In this document: in pieces, positions 8,413-15,838 of the stretch | Layout: each line of letters begins with the position of its first letter | Numbering within the stretch: the stretch's first letter is position 1 | Origin: Enterobacteriaceae bacterium ESL0689 | GTDB lineage: Bacteria > Pseudomonadota > Gammaproteobacteria > Enterobacterales > Enterobacteriaceae | Length of the DNA stretch: 64,000 nucleotides | Reading direction: 5' to 3' | Assembly (NCBI GenBank): GCA_029433525.1 | Contig: JAQTIF010000001.1 | Coordinates: 930,001 to 994,000 of the forward strand | Made by a program: the position numbers and the translations under genes | The notes under the pieces: generated by a model | What the model was told of the DNA's origin: nothing | What the model saw: only the letters and a program-made list of their open reading frames with translations | The model's database searches: none

Positions 8413-8607
8413 ATAAACTTATCAGACTGTCAGAAATTGGGCTGGTGTTTCTCTTTTTTTTACAGGAGAAACGCAATGTCCAGAACTATCTGGCTTACTA
8501 TTTCCCCGTGTTACAGACAGTTACCCCATAACATTTTCTCCTGAGGGAGAGTTTTTCTCGACGGAAGGCTTTTCTGTCAGCAGTTGAGCTACAGCTTTTT
8601 ACTTTGA

Positions 8608-8654
8608 CCCTGACGGGGATTTATCCCCCTGATGGGAAATAAATCCCCTTTTTT
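8608..8654 (+). promoter_or_regulatory. leader L1: terminator-like hairpin before the gene at 8680
   Basis: GGGGATTTAT (8615-8624) pairs with ATAAATCCCC (8639-8648), and six T residues follow. The loop holds CCCCC that can instead pair with the same GGGG, a weak competing hairpin. The near direct repeat CCCTGACGGGG / CCCTGATGGG is also visible. First and least regular of five leaders with the same arrangement. Confidence 0.5.
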
Positions 8655-8679
8655 ATTAATTATTAAAGAGGATTTATCT

Positions 8680-9063
8680 ATGACTGCACATTTTTTACCA
8701 GCATATACCATTGAGCAGACGAATGCTGATCCGATGGAGATATGGCTAGAGCTCATTTTAGGCTCCAGTTCCGGTGAAATGGTGACGTTAAGTGGTTTAG
8801 ACGCTCTACTTTACTGGGTCTGTGTCAATATGCCGGATTATAAGAGTGGTGTTCCTGATCAGGAACCGATATTTCTGTCCCCTGATCTTCTTATATTACT
8901 GCGTGATGATATCCGCAATGGCTGGTTCTCAGCATATAACGATGATCCAAACTATGGAGAATCGTTTCGCACAGAATTGCAGTTGATAGCCTTGTGGGCA
9001 GAATATTGCATCCGCACTCTGGATATGGAACGTGAACGCATTTTCCTGTTTGCAAGCTGGTAA
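8680..9063 (+). CDS. hypothetical ICE protein
   Basis: A 127-residue acidic protein. The ATG at 8680 is preceded by GAGG eight bases upstream; the more upstream ATG at 8632 lies inside the leader hairpin and is rejected. No membrane segment, signal peptide or recognised domain. It is the first of five rightward genes (unknown, unknown, ArdC, Api92-like, methylase-like) that each carry their own hairpin leader. Clusters like this in conjugative plasmids and ICEs serve establishment or anti-restriction, so a role there is possible but unproven. Confidence 0.6.
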   Translation: MTAHFLPAYTIEQTNADPMEIWLELILGSSSGEMVTLSGLDALLYWVCVNMPDYKSGVPDQEPIFLSPDLLILLRDDIRNGWFSAYNDDPNYGESFRTELQLIALWAEYCIRTLDMERERIFLFASW

Positions 9064-9120
9064 TTGCCTGTTCGTTTTAATATTTGAGTAGTGTTGTAAC
9101 GCCGTCTGAATAACACCAAC

Positions 9121-9157
9121 CCGACAGGGACACCTCCTGTCGGAGGTTCCTGTCTTT
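9121..9157 (+). promoter_or_regulatory. leader L2: two mutually exclusive hairpins
   Basis: CCGACAGG (9121-9128) can pair perfectly with CCTGTCGG (9136-9143). Alternatively GACAGGGA...CCTCC can pair with GGAGG...TTCCTGTC (ending 9154), giving a longer hairpin followed by TTT. The two folds share bases and cannot coexist. The ribosome binding site AGGAG follows directly. Confidence 0.5.
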
Positions 9158-9170
9158 CAGGAGAGCGAAT

Positions 9171-9746
9171 ATGTTGCGTTTTTACGGAAAAGATCTGAAA
9201 GATGTTCTGACCGAGTCCTTAAAGAACGACAAACCTGTGATACTGAACAGTGATGTAACAGTGTCTTTGTCTGTTCAGGATGGCGAATATCAGGCATTTG
9301 CCGATAGATGTCATCCTGACAAGGATCAAGGCTGGGCCACCCTGGCTCCAGCACTGGTTGACAACACTGTTTTCACTAAATCTCTTGCTCTGACGGAAGG
9401 GCATATATGGGATATGTTAACGCAGAATCATCAACTGACCCTGATGCTTACCAGAGGCGATATTGCGGTATACAGTGGCGAACGGCGTTATGTGCCAGTA
9501 GCGGTTTATCGGGATTTAACCAACAGACTGCATGTCACAGCCAGCGGATATTTTGCTGCCTGCAATTGTAGCAGTGAGCTGAAATTCTGGCGTATAACTG
9601 CATTACAACTGCTTGCAGATGCCTGTCTTGTTGCGTGCCGTCATGCCAGGTTTACGGATCATCACCGGTTTTTGGTGGCCGCTCATCATCTGCAACGCCG
9701 GACAGAATGTGTTTCACCTGACGGGGTGCTGTTGCTGAGCGCCTGA
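9171..9746 (+). CDS. hypothetical ICE protein
   Basis: A 191-residue soluble protein starting at an ATG preceded by AGGAGAG. I recognise no named domain. The N-terminal 60 residues look like a small beta-rich fold and the C-terminal part has several cysteines and histidines (ACNCSSELKFW, CLVACRHARFTDHH) that could bind a metal; this is only a visual impression. It belongs to the leader-preceded gene cluster between 8.6 and 12.7 kb. No function assigned. Confidence 0.55.
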   Translation: MLRFYGKDLKDVLTESLKNDKPVILNSDVTVSLSVQDGEYQAFADRCHPDKDQGWATLAPALVDNTVFTKSLALTEGHIWDMLTQNHQLTLMLTRGDIAVYSGERRYVPVAVYRDLTNRLHVTASGYFAACNCSSELKFWRITALQLLADACLVACRHARFTDHHRFLVAAHHLQRRTECVSPDGVLLLSA

Positions 9747-9761
9747 TTTAAATTCCACCCG

Positions 9762-9800
9762 CCTGCGGCGTACCTCACGCCCGCAGGGGAGGGGCACGCC
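9762..9800 (+). promoter_or_regulatory. leader L3 (ardC): two mutually exclusive hairpins
   Basis: CCTGCGG (9762-9768) pairs with CCGCAGG (9781-9787). The alternative is GGCGT(A)CCTC (9767-9776) with GAGG...ACGCC (9789-9800), followed by AGTTT. The AAGGAG site of ardC is a few bases downstream. Same geometry as L2 and L4 but different sequence. Confidence 0.5.
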
Positions 9801-9818
9801 AGTTTCAAGGAGTGCTCC

Positions 9819-10877
9819 ATGAAAACGAATAACCGTAAAACCACCGCCACGGTCTGTAAAAAGCCGGTGGCACGCAAGACCTCCTTCGGCAAACGTTGCC
9901 ACGCAGGAACGGTCGCGACGAATTCCCTTACTGGACGCTGCGATATTTACCGTCTGGTCACTGACCGGATCATTGTTGCGCTGGAAAACGGTCTGCCTCC
10001 CTGGCGACGGCCGTGGAGAAATGCGCAGCAGGGGATAAACACCCTGATGCCGGTCAACGCACTTACCGGTCGGAGCTACAGTGGTGTGAATGTTTTGCTA
10101 CTGTGGCAGGCGGCTGAAGAGTGCGGTTTTACCAGCGATCGCTGGCTGACATATAACCAGGCAAAGGAGGCCGGTGGCCAGGTCCGCAAGGGCGAAACCG
10201 CCACGCTTGCGGTGATATATCGCGACTGGACAAAGCAGGCTGAAGACAGCAATGGCAACAAGTTGTTTGATGCTGACGGTAAGCCGCAGATGGAAACGGT
10301 GCCAATGTTGCGTCAGTTTCCGCTGTTCAATGTTGAACAGTGTGCTGATCTTCCCGACCAGGTGCGTGGCACTGCTGCTGTCATCCGACCACAGGAGGAT
10401 TTCGCTGGCGTCAGTCCGGCACAGCTGCAGCAGGTCCTGTCTGTGGTGAACGCCACCGGCGTGCAGTTTTCACCCAGGCCGCAGAACCGGGCATATTACC
10501 GCGCCGCCACCGACCAGATAGTGCTGCCCCTGACGTCGCAGTTTGATACTGAGGGGAACTACTGGTCCACGGTGCTTCACGAGCTGGTGCATGCCAGTGG
10601 TCATGCGAAGCGACTGAACCGTGAAGGGATAACACAGACGTCAAAGCAATTTGGCGATCCGGTGTATGCCTTCGAGGAGTTGATAGCCGAAATCGGCAGT
10701 GCCTTTCTGTGCGTACATCTCGGGATAACCGGTGATTTGCAGCATGAAAGTTATGTTGACGGCTGGTTGTCAAAACTGAAGTCCGACAAAAAGGCGCTGT
10801 TCAGCGCCTGCCGACAGGCCCGGGAAGCGTCGGAATATTTGCTCGCGCCACTCAGCCTTCAGGCTGAAACGGCGTAA
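9819..10877 (+). CDS. ardC: ArdC-family antirestriction protein
   Basis: A 352-residue protein. The N-terminal half (about residues 40-165) is the ArdC ssDNA-binding domain, with PWRRPW, GRSYSGVNVLLLW and RKGETATLAVIYRDW. The C-terminal half is a zincin-like metallopeptidase domain with HELVHASGH (about residues 255-263, an HExxH zinc site) and the downstream YAFEELIAEIGSAF. Such proteins protect incoming single-stranded plasmid or ICE DNA from host restriction after transfer. The start follows AAGGAG with good spacing. Its expression may be governed by the hairpin leader just upstream. Confidence 0.9.
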   Translation: MKTNNRKTTATVCKKPVARKTSFGKRCHAGTVATNSLTGRCDIYRLVTDRIIVALENGLPPWRRPWRNAQQGINTLMPVNALTGRSYSGVNVLLLWQAAEECGFTSDRWLTYNQAKEAGGQVRKGETATLAVIYRDWTKQAEDSNGNKLFDADGKPQMETVPMLRQFPLFNVEQCADLPDQVRGTAAVIRPQEDFAGVSPAQLQQVLSVVNATGVQFSPRPQNRAYYRAATDQIVLPLTSQFDTEGNYWSTVLHELVHASGHAKRLNREGITQTSKQFGDPVYAFEELIAEIGSAFLCVHLGITGDLQHESYVDGWLSKLKSDKKALFSACRQAREASEYLLAPLSLQAETA

Positions 10878-10917
10878 TTAATCTACCGGATGACGACAGT
10901 AACCCAATCGTCACCCT

Positions 10918-10957
10918 CCCGTGAGGGCATTGTTCCTCACGGGACGATGCCCTCTTT
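10918..10957 (+). promoter_or_regulatory. leader L4: two mutually exclusive hairpins
   Basis: CCCGTGAGG (10918-10926) pairs perfectly with CCTCACGGG (10935-10943). The alternative pairs GAGGGCAT (10923-10930) with ATGCCCTC (10947-10954) followed by TTTGTTT. This is the clearest example of the five, with 9 bp against 8 bp and full overlap of the two folds. Confidence 0.55.
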
Positions 10958-10984
10958 GTTTACTGAAAAGAGGAGTATCAACTT

Positions 10985-11920
10985 ATGTCTGAATGGTGCC
11001 AGAATCGTTTTGAAATTACCGGTAAATCTGTCTGTATTGATGTCTTGCTGCAATGGATAAATGGTGCAGATACACCACGTTATCGCCATGCCATACAACA
11101 GAGTATCCAGTTGTTTCTGGCAGGATATGTGGGGATACTGAAACCAGTGCGAACTGCATCGTATCCGCCATGTCAGGAACTGGTTCGTCATGGTGTCGGT
11201 CAGTCAACGGCTGTTAATCTCGCATTTGATCAATGGTTAGAGTTGTTACTGAAAGACACAGTACTGGATACGGAGATCGTCCGTCGGATTGATCGGTTAT
11301 ATCATCAGTCTGGTCTTGCTGCGCTAAAGTGGGAAAACATTCCTCGCGAATCGCAGAGCATCATGGCGACGCTGATAAAAAGGCAATATGTCGACTGGTT
11401 CGGTCTGGCCAGTTTGGATGAAGAGCCTGATATCGCGGAATGCTGGAAGCGTTTGCAACAATATCCGGAAAAGGCACAGCCTTGTGATCTGTTAATGATT
11501 ATTCCGTCACGGCTGGCCACAGAGCTTAATGGTTCTGGTGGGCTACTGGCTGGGGTATCCACAACAGTGAGTTTTTACAGCCGTATTTATGGTACTGAAT
11601 GGCCAGCTGGTCACAATGTGGATTTGTGTCGCCATACTCCGAATGGAGTCATCCTGCGGCTGGATTCCCCGTGGTATCCGTTATCAGGTGAAGTCATCGC
11701 AGGTATCTCTGCACTTTTTGAATGTGAAGTACGGCATACCTGGAGCGAGCCAGTTAGTGGTCTCAGTGGTTATAACTGTTATGATCTCGGAGAACATGTG
11801 GATGGTTATCGGGGATTACCGTCAGAAACACGACCATCAACTCCGACACTGTATCTGGTCAGCAACGAACCGCAATCTCCTGAATTCCAGACAGCGAGTT
11901 ATAACGAGGTTCGGGGATAG
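10985..11920 (+). CDS. Api92/YubB-like (DUF1281) ferredoxin-like-domain protein
   Basis: A 311-residue protein beginning MSEWCQNRFEITG, the typical opening of the DUF1281/Api92-like family found in conjugative plasmids, ICEs and the APSE phage. The family has an N-terminal helical region and a C-terminal ferredoxin-like fold (YubB type, here about residues 185-285 with SGLLAGVSTTVSFYSRIYG and YNCYDLGEHVDGYRG). Its biochemical function is unknown. The start follows AGAGGAG. It sits between ardC and the methylase-like gene in the leader-preceded cluster and ends at a strong terminator. Confidence 0.75.
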   Translation: MSEWCQNRFEITGKSVCIDVLLQWINGADTPRYRHAIQQSIQLFLAGYVGILKPVRTASYPPCQELVRHGVGQSTAVNLAFDQWLELLLKDTVLDTEIVRRIDRLYHQSGLAALKWENIPRESQSIMATLIKRQYVDWFGLASLDEEPDIAECWKRLQQYPEKAQPCDLLMIIPSRLATELNGSGGLLAGVSTTVSFYSRIYGTEWPAGHNVDLCRHTPNGVILRLDSPWYPLSGEVIAGISALFECEVRHTWSEPVSGLSGYNCYDLGEHVDGYRGLPSETRPSTPTLYLVSNEPQSPEFQTASYNEVRG

Positions 11921-11937
11921 TTTTATTCATTCACCGC

Positions 11938-11966
11938 ACTGCAGTCATTACTGACTGCAGTTTTTT
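11938..11966 (+). terminator. rho-independent terminator after the Api92-like gene
   Basis: ACTGCAGTCA pairs perfectly with TGACTGCAGT over a four-base loop, and a run of six T residues follows. It stands 18 bases after the stop codon and just before leader L5, showing that the next gene needs its own transcription start. Confidence 0.8.
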
Positions 11967-11967
11967 A

Positions 11968-12017
11968 CCCGCAGGGGGACACTGTTCTCCTGGCGGGAGT
12001 ATGTGTTCCCCTTTTTT
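11968..12017 (+). promoter_or_regulatory. leader L5: two mutually exclusive hairpins
   Basis: CCCGCAGG (11968-11975) can pair with CCTGGCGGG (11989-11997, one bulge). The alternative pairs GGGGACAC (11975-11982) with GTGTTCCCC (12003-12011, one bulge), followed by TTTTTT. The GGAG site of the methylase-like gene comes next. Confidence 0.5.
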
Positions 12018-12030
12018 ATGGAGAATACAT

Positions 12031-12714
12031 ATGACAACTCTGACTGACCATAAAAAAGCATTTATCTCACTTTTTAATCAGACGGCACCATATCATCATC
12101 GTCACAAAGTATTTGAAGATTTTATCAGTTGCAGCGTTATTGCCCTGGAGAACAGGCTGTGTTTCAGTGAAAAACGGGAAAGCAAATATCTGCGAATAAT
12201 CGGTGGTTATGAAAAGCCGGATATTGCCCGTATGGCACAATTATTGGCTCATGTGATTAATGGGTTGCAGAGTGGACTCTGTGATTTTCTGGGCAATATT
12301 TTTATGTTGCTGGAACTGGGAGATAAGTATCACAACCAGTTTTTCACTCCGTGGAATGTGGCCAGAATGATGGCACAACTACAACTGGGGGATGTGAAGG
12401 CGGTATTTAACGAAAAGCCTTTTATCACTCTCTGCGAACCTGCCTGCGGGGCTGGTTGTATGATACTGGCTTTTGCTGACGTTCTGAATCAGGCCGGTTA
12501 TGCGGCGCATCGTTATCTGTGGTTTTCAGCGACAGATATTGATCCGATAGCGGCAGGAATGGCTTATATCCAGTTGTCGCTCTGTGGCGTTGCTGGCGAG
12601 GTTGTCATTGGTAACTCCTTGTATGACCAACGACGTCGTGTATTGCTAACGCCGGGGCATTATCTGGGTAACTGGCCTGTCCGCCTGCATTCACTGAGAA
12701 GTAAGGTTGCATAA
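12031..12714 (+). CDS. N6-DNA-methylase-like protein without visible catalytic tetrapeptide
   Basis: A 227-residue protein from the ATG at 12031, which has GGAG seven bases upstream. The segment FFTPWNVARMMAQL followed by CEPACGAGCMILAF (about residues 130-143) is the N-terminal and SAM-binding motif I of type I HsdM-like adenine methylases. SATDIDPIAAGMAYIQLSL is the matching motif II region. The expected catalytic N/DPPY/F motif after GNSL is absent and the protein ends soon after, as in many short plasmid-borne relatives. It may bind SAM or DNA without methylating, or act with a partner. Last gene of the leader-preceded cluster. Confidence 0.75.
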   Translation: MTTLTDHKKAFISLFNQTAPYHHRHKVFEDFISCSVIALENRLCFSEKRESKYLRIIGGYEKPDIARMAQLLAHVINGLQSGLCDFLGNIFMLLELGDKYHNQFFTPWNVARMMAQLQLGDVKAVFNEKPFITLCEPACGAGCMILAFADVLNQAGYAAHRYLWFSATDIDPIAAGMAYIQLSLCGVAGEVVIGNSLYDQRRRVLLTPGHYLGNWPVRLHSLRSKVA

Positions 12715-12723
12715 TTACGCCAT

Positions 12724-12749
12724 AACGCTCCCGTCAGGGAGCGTTTTTA
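12724..12749 (+). terminator. rho-independent terminator after the methylase-like gene
   Basis: ACGCTCCC/GGGAGCGT stem with a short loop and a following TTTTTATTTG tract, 10 bases after the stop codon. Confidence 0.85.
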
Positions 12750-12837
12750 TTTGTTGAATAAATCAAAGTTAACCAATGGAATGTAGACAGATTTCAGTAG
12801 GATATGCGGTTATCAAGTCAATATTTATTTGAATATA

Positions 12838-13563
12838 TTATCCTGATTGAGGTGAGTCTACTAACCCAGTAGTAGGCTTTTGCGGATACATTACAGCATT
12901 GAATTTATAATGCCTGCGGGCACTGTGTAACGTATCATTAATAATTCGCGCGTTTGCACTTGAAAGCCTCCTCCAGGTAGACCATGAATGGTTGGAAAGA
13001 TCGTCATGTGGCATGGAACAGATCTGTCTGAGTTCACGCGAAAGACGGATTGCCTTAAGACCAAGTCGGGATGATTGACTTTTAAGTTCTGACAGATAGC
13101 TATCACAGTCAGAAGGATTATCGTTATCATAAGCTGCATAAATTGACTGCAGGGCTTCCTGATGCAGAACAGGTAGTTGCCTCAACTGATACATAAGTTC
13201 CGGGGGAAGTGAACGCCAGTCCCCGGTTATTCTTTCATAACTAAACTCAGGTATCCCCCTATATTGGGGGTCTACATATCCAGACTCATGAGCTGGATCC
13301 ACGCATCCTTGAGCAAACCGCTCAAGAAGACATACCAGTTCAGTCGCAATAAAATATCGTTCCCTCTGTATTTTATTGTCTGAGGCATTTTTTTCCCTAT
13401 TCAGGGTAAACCGGTGCGTCAGCATCACTGCCCCAATCGCGGCCACGGCAGTAATTAATCCAGTAACTACGTTTCCCCAGATCCCCGTTCCCTGATTAAT
13501 CACCTGCACTATCAATGGATGTGAAGCCACAGTTGCCAGTCCATCAGTTATATTATTCTGCAT
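12838..13563 (-). CDS. hypothetical membrane-anchored protein
   Basis: A 241-residue protein with one hydrophobic segment near the N-terminus (about residues 28-48, GNVVTGLITAVAAIGAVML), followed by a charged stretch and a helical cytoplasmic domain of about 170 residues. The layout (short N-terminus, one helix, helical domain) recalls small membrane-anchored accessory proteins, but I do not recognise a family. It is the only leftward gene in this part of the ICE and is probably cargo inserted between the methylase-like gene and the helicase remnant. Confidence 0.6.
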   Translation of the reverse strand: MQNNITDGLATVASHPLIVQVINQGTGIWGNVVTGLITAVAAIGAVMLTHRFTLNREKNASDNKIQRERYFIATELVCLLERFAQGCVDPAHESGYVDPQYRGIPEFSYERITGDWRSLPPELMYQLRQLPVLHQEALQSIYAAYDNDNPSDCDSYLSELKSQSSRLGLKAIRLSRELRQICSMPHDDLSNHSWSTWRRLSSANARIINDTLHSARRHYKFNAVMYPQKPTTGLVDSPQSG

Positions 13564-13805
13564 AAATCCTGCTCATTAATATGTACCGTAAGCATAGAAC
13601 CAGTTTGCCATATAAAATACCTGGAAGCATTTATCTTAATATTGAGATTTAACCTAATGTGGACACGATCACTAACGTAAAACCAGGTGAATTTTAGATC
13701 AGGAGAGCATTTTTAATTTCATATCATGGGTAACTGGTTTTTCATAGCCAGAAGCTTCCCCGGATGACAGAGTGAGTGCTTTAACCGCCTCTCCCGGAGA
13801 ATCGA

Positions 13806-14333
13806 ATGAGCTGGAAAACCACACCAGAACAAAACGCCATCATCACATGGCAGGGTAATCAGCTTGTGGTCAATGCGTTTGCCGATATGCCCGAACGGAT
13901 GCAGTCTCCCCGTCTCCGCTTGGATTACCGGGACTTTGAGGAATATTGCTCTATCGCGAAGGCGACACAGGATGTGGAGATGAATCAGGCTATCCGGTTG
14001 CTTGATGAGTATTTTCCGTTGCCGCAAAAGCTGGCCATCATGCGTCGGCATGTTGTAACGCATGAAAAGGATGCGCAGGTTACGGTTTCCACTGCACACC
14101 GCAGTAAAGGGCTGGAGTGGGAAGTTGTCGTACTGAATGAAGATTTTTGTGACATCACCGATCCGCTGCTCTCTACCGAAGAACGGCAGGACGAAATAAA
14201 TCTGCTGTATGTGGCCGTGACCCGTGCCCGTAAATCTCTGGTACTGAATGAGTTGATGCAGTACCTGAAAGCTGACCACGAGCAGAAAAATGATGAACAG
14301 TGGATAGCTAACGACAAGGCAAGTGCTGAATGA
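13806..14333 (+). pseudogene. UvrD/Rep-like helicase with large internal in-frame deletion
   Basis: The 175-residue product starts like a superfamily-1 helicase (TPEQNAIITWQGNQLVVNAFA), but where the Walker A motif should follow it jumps to the C-terminal part. The later motifs are present: VSTAHRSKGLEWEVVVLNED (motif V) and LLYVAVTRARKSL (motif VI). Motifs I to IV, including the ATP-binding site, are missing. The junction lies near 13885, and the frame is preserved, so a short protein could still be made but cannot be an active helicase. It overlaps the next gene by four bases, as intact copies in related ICEs are expected to do. Confidence 0.75.
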
Positions 14334-15781
14334 AAAAGTTATCCGATAAAATCAGAACGCTTCTTTCCCGTACATCAGGTAATTCAGCGTTACCCGCCGC
14401 ACCTTATGCTGCCATACCAACAGGTTATTTTCCGCCCGGCAACGCGGAAGAACTGGTAAGTTCTCCATTACGTCAGGATGCGTTGCAGAAAATCCGGCAG
14501 AATAATTCTCTGCCAGCGGAGGTCTATCAGAGGCTTTATTTAACCCCGGTATATATTTTACTTAAACGCATCCAGAATGTGCCTGCAGCAACGGAGGGAC
14601 GCTGGGCCTGTACCGGTGGGTTGGGTGATTTATCTCTGCTTTTTACCGCTTACACAGTCAGACTGGCTCGGGGATATATGTTTCCGCCCGGTGCGGCACC
14701 AGAAGAACAGGCGTCTCAGGGGGGGATCTGGCAGGCGGTTATTTTCTGGTCTGCATTGTGCTATCACCTGCCATTGTTAGCCAGTCTGGAGGGAGAAACT
14801 ATTGATGGTATTCGCTGGCAACCAGGTATTTCTATCCCTGATGGCCCTTATCGGTTCCGGTTTCGTTCAGCCCCTCCAGCTGCACAGGAGGCTTCTTCTC
14901 TTGCCACTCTGGTTGCCAGTCAACTGATACCCGCAGAAGCCATAAGCTGGCTCTCTGCCATTCCGGATGCGCTGTTTACTCTTGCTGATGCGTTCAGGAA
15001 TGGTTCGCCTGAGATGCCTCTTATCCGAACTCTTCTCGAACAGGCAGCAGAAAAAGTCGATTCCCCCATGACGGAGACACTGCAGGGCTCAGTAGTTCCG
15101 AAGAATGATGAGTCACTGATTAAGACAGACTCTACAGCAGTAGATCTGGTGACGTCTCTGAATAGTACCGAAAATATCGGTATTCTTCAGTCACTACTGA
15201 ATGAAGAAAAAATGGCAGAGCCACAGGAAAAAACTAATAACAACCACCCACTACATGTGGATACAGATATATTGCTGAATCTTTTTTCTGATGCCGAAGT
15301 GATTGATAAAGCAGACAGCGCTTTCACTGAGACAACGGATGAAGTGGAGATTACCGGGAAAGAGATCGCTATTGATTTTACTACAGTGAATCAAAGTGAT
15401 ACTTCTGCTGATACCCGTCAGCCAGGTGAACAGTTTCTTAGCTGGCTGACGGAAGGTATGGCTTCCGGAAATATTAGTATCAATCAGCATAACTCACGGC
15501 TTCATTTTGTTGCCGGATTTTATTATCTCTTAGTGCCGGATATTTTCTATCTCTTCATCAAAGAGACCGCCAGTGAGTATGACAGAGAGCTGTTGCAGTC
15601 TTCGTTCGAAAAGCTCCAGTTACATCGGGTCAGTAAGGGAAAGCGTTTTATTCGGGCAAAACTGTATATTTCAGAAGAAAAAAATGGAAAGTTTAGCAAG
15701 ATAAATGGGTATCTTATCAGAGCTGGCCGTCTGACCAGAGACATATCACCGGAGGACAGCAAATATCTTTTCTTTTCTTAA
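14330..15781 (+). CDS. MobH/TraI-like relaxase-family protein, catalytic histidines apparently missing
   Basis: A 483-residue protein resembling the PFGI-1-class ICE relaxase (TraI_2 domain, about residues 30-200): RLYLTPVYILLKRIQNVPA, TGGLGDLSLLFTAYTVRLARG and MFPPGAAPEEQ align by eye with the conserved region. In active MobH proteins that region holds a histidine cluster before GG and an HD pair after the PPGA segment. Here the corresponding places read EGRWACTGG and SALCYHLPLL. The C-terminal part (about 365-480) is a conserved winged-helix-like domain. It is coupled by a four-base overlap to the helicase remnant. Either a naturally degenerate relative or an inactivated relaxase. Confidence 0.65.
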   Translation: MKKLSDKIRTLLSRTSGNSALPAAPYAAIPTGYFPPGNAEELVSSPLRQDALQKIRQNNSLPAEVYQRLYLTPVYILLKRIQNVPAATEGRWACTGGLGDLSLLFTAYTVRLARGYMFPPGAAPEEQASQGGIWQAVIFWSALCYHLPLLASLEGETIDGIRWQPGISIPDGPYRFRFRSAPPAAQEASSLATLVASQLIPAEAISWLSAIPDALFTLADAFRNGSPEMPLIRTLLEQAAEKVDSPMTETLQGSVVPKNDESLIKTDSTAVDLVTSLNSTENIGILQSLLNEEKMAEPQEKTNNNHPLHVDTDILLNLFSDAEVIDKADSAFTETTDEVEITGKEIAIDFTTVNQSDTSADTRQPGEQFLSWLTEGMASGNISINQHNSRLHFVAGFYYLLVPDIFYLFIKETASEYDRELLQSSFEKLQLHRVSKGKRFIRAKLYISEEKNGKFSKINGYLIRAGRLTRDISPEDSKYLFFS

Positions 15782-15838
15782 GTAAAGAAACCACAGGAAT
15801 CTCTACAGGATCAATTTTGTATTTATAAGGAAACTAAG

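Larger units (their letters stand above)
8195..8679 (+). other. 485-bp non-coding stretch with copy B of the structured repeat
   Basis: It contains an inverted repeat right after the previous gene (about 8203-8232), the second copy of the structured element (8258-8412), a GTTTCTC/GAGAAAC hairpin with a T-run loop (about 8447-8472), and the leader of the next gene. A short frame of 22 codons starts at 8476 after a good GGAG site and could be a tiny or truncated gene; nothing else supports it. CTCCTGAGGGAGAG followed by TTTTT near 8550-8570 resembles a terminator. Confidence 0.5.
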
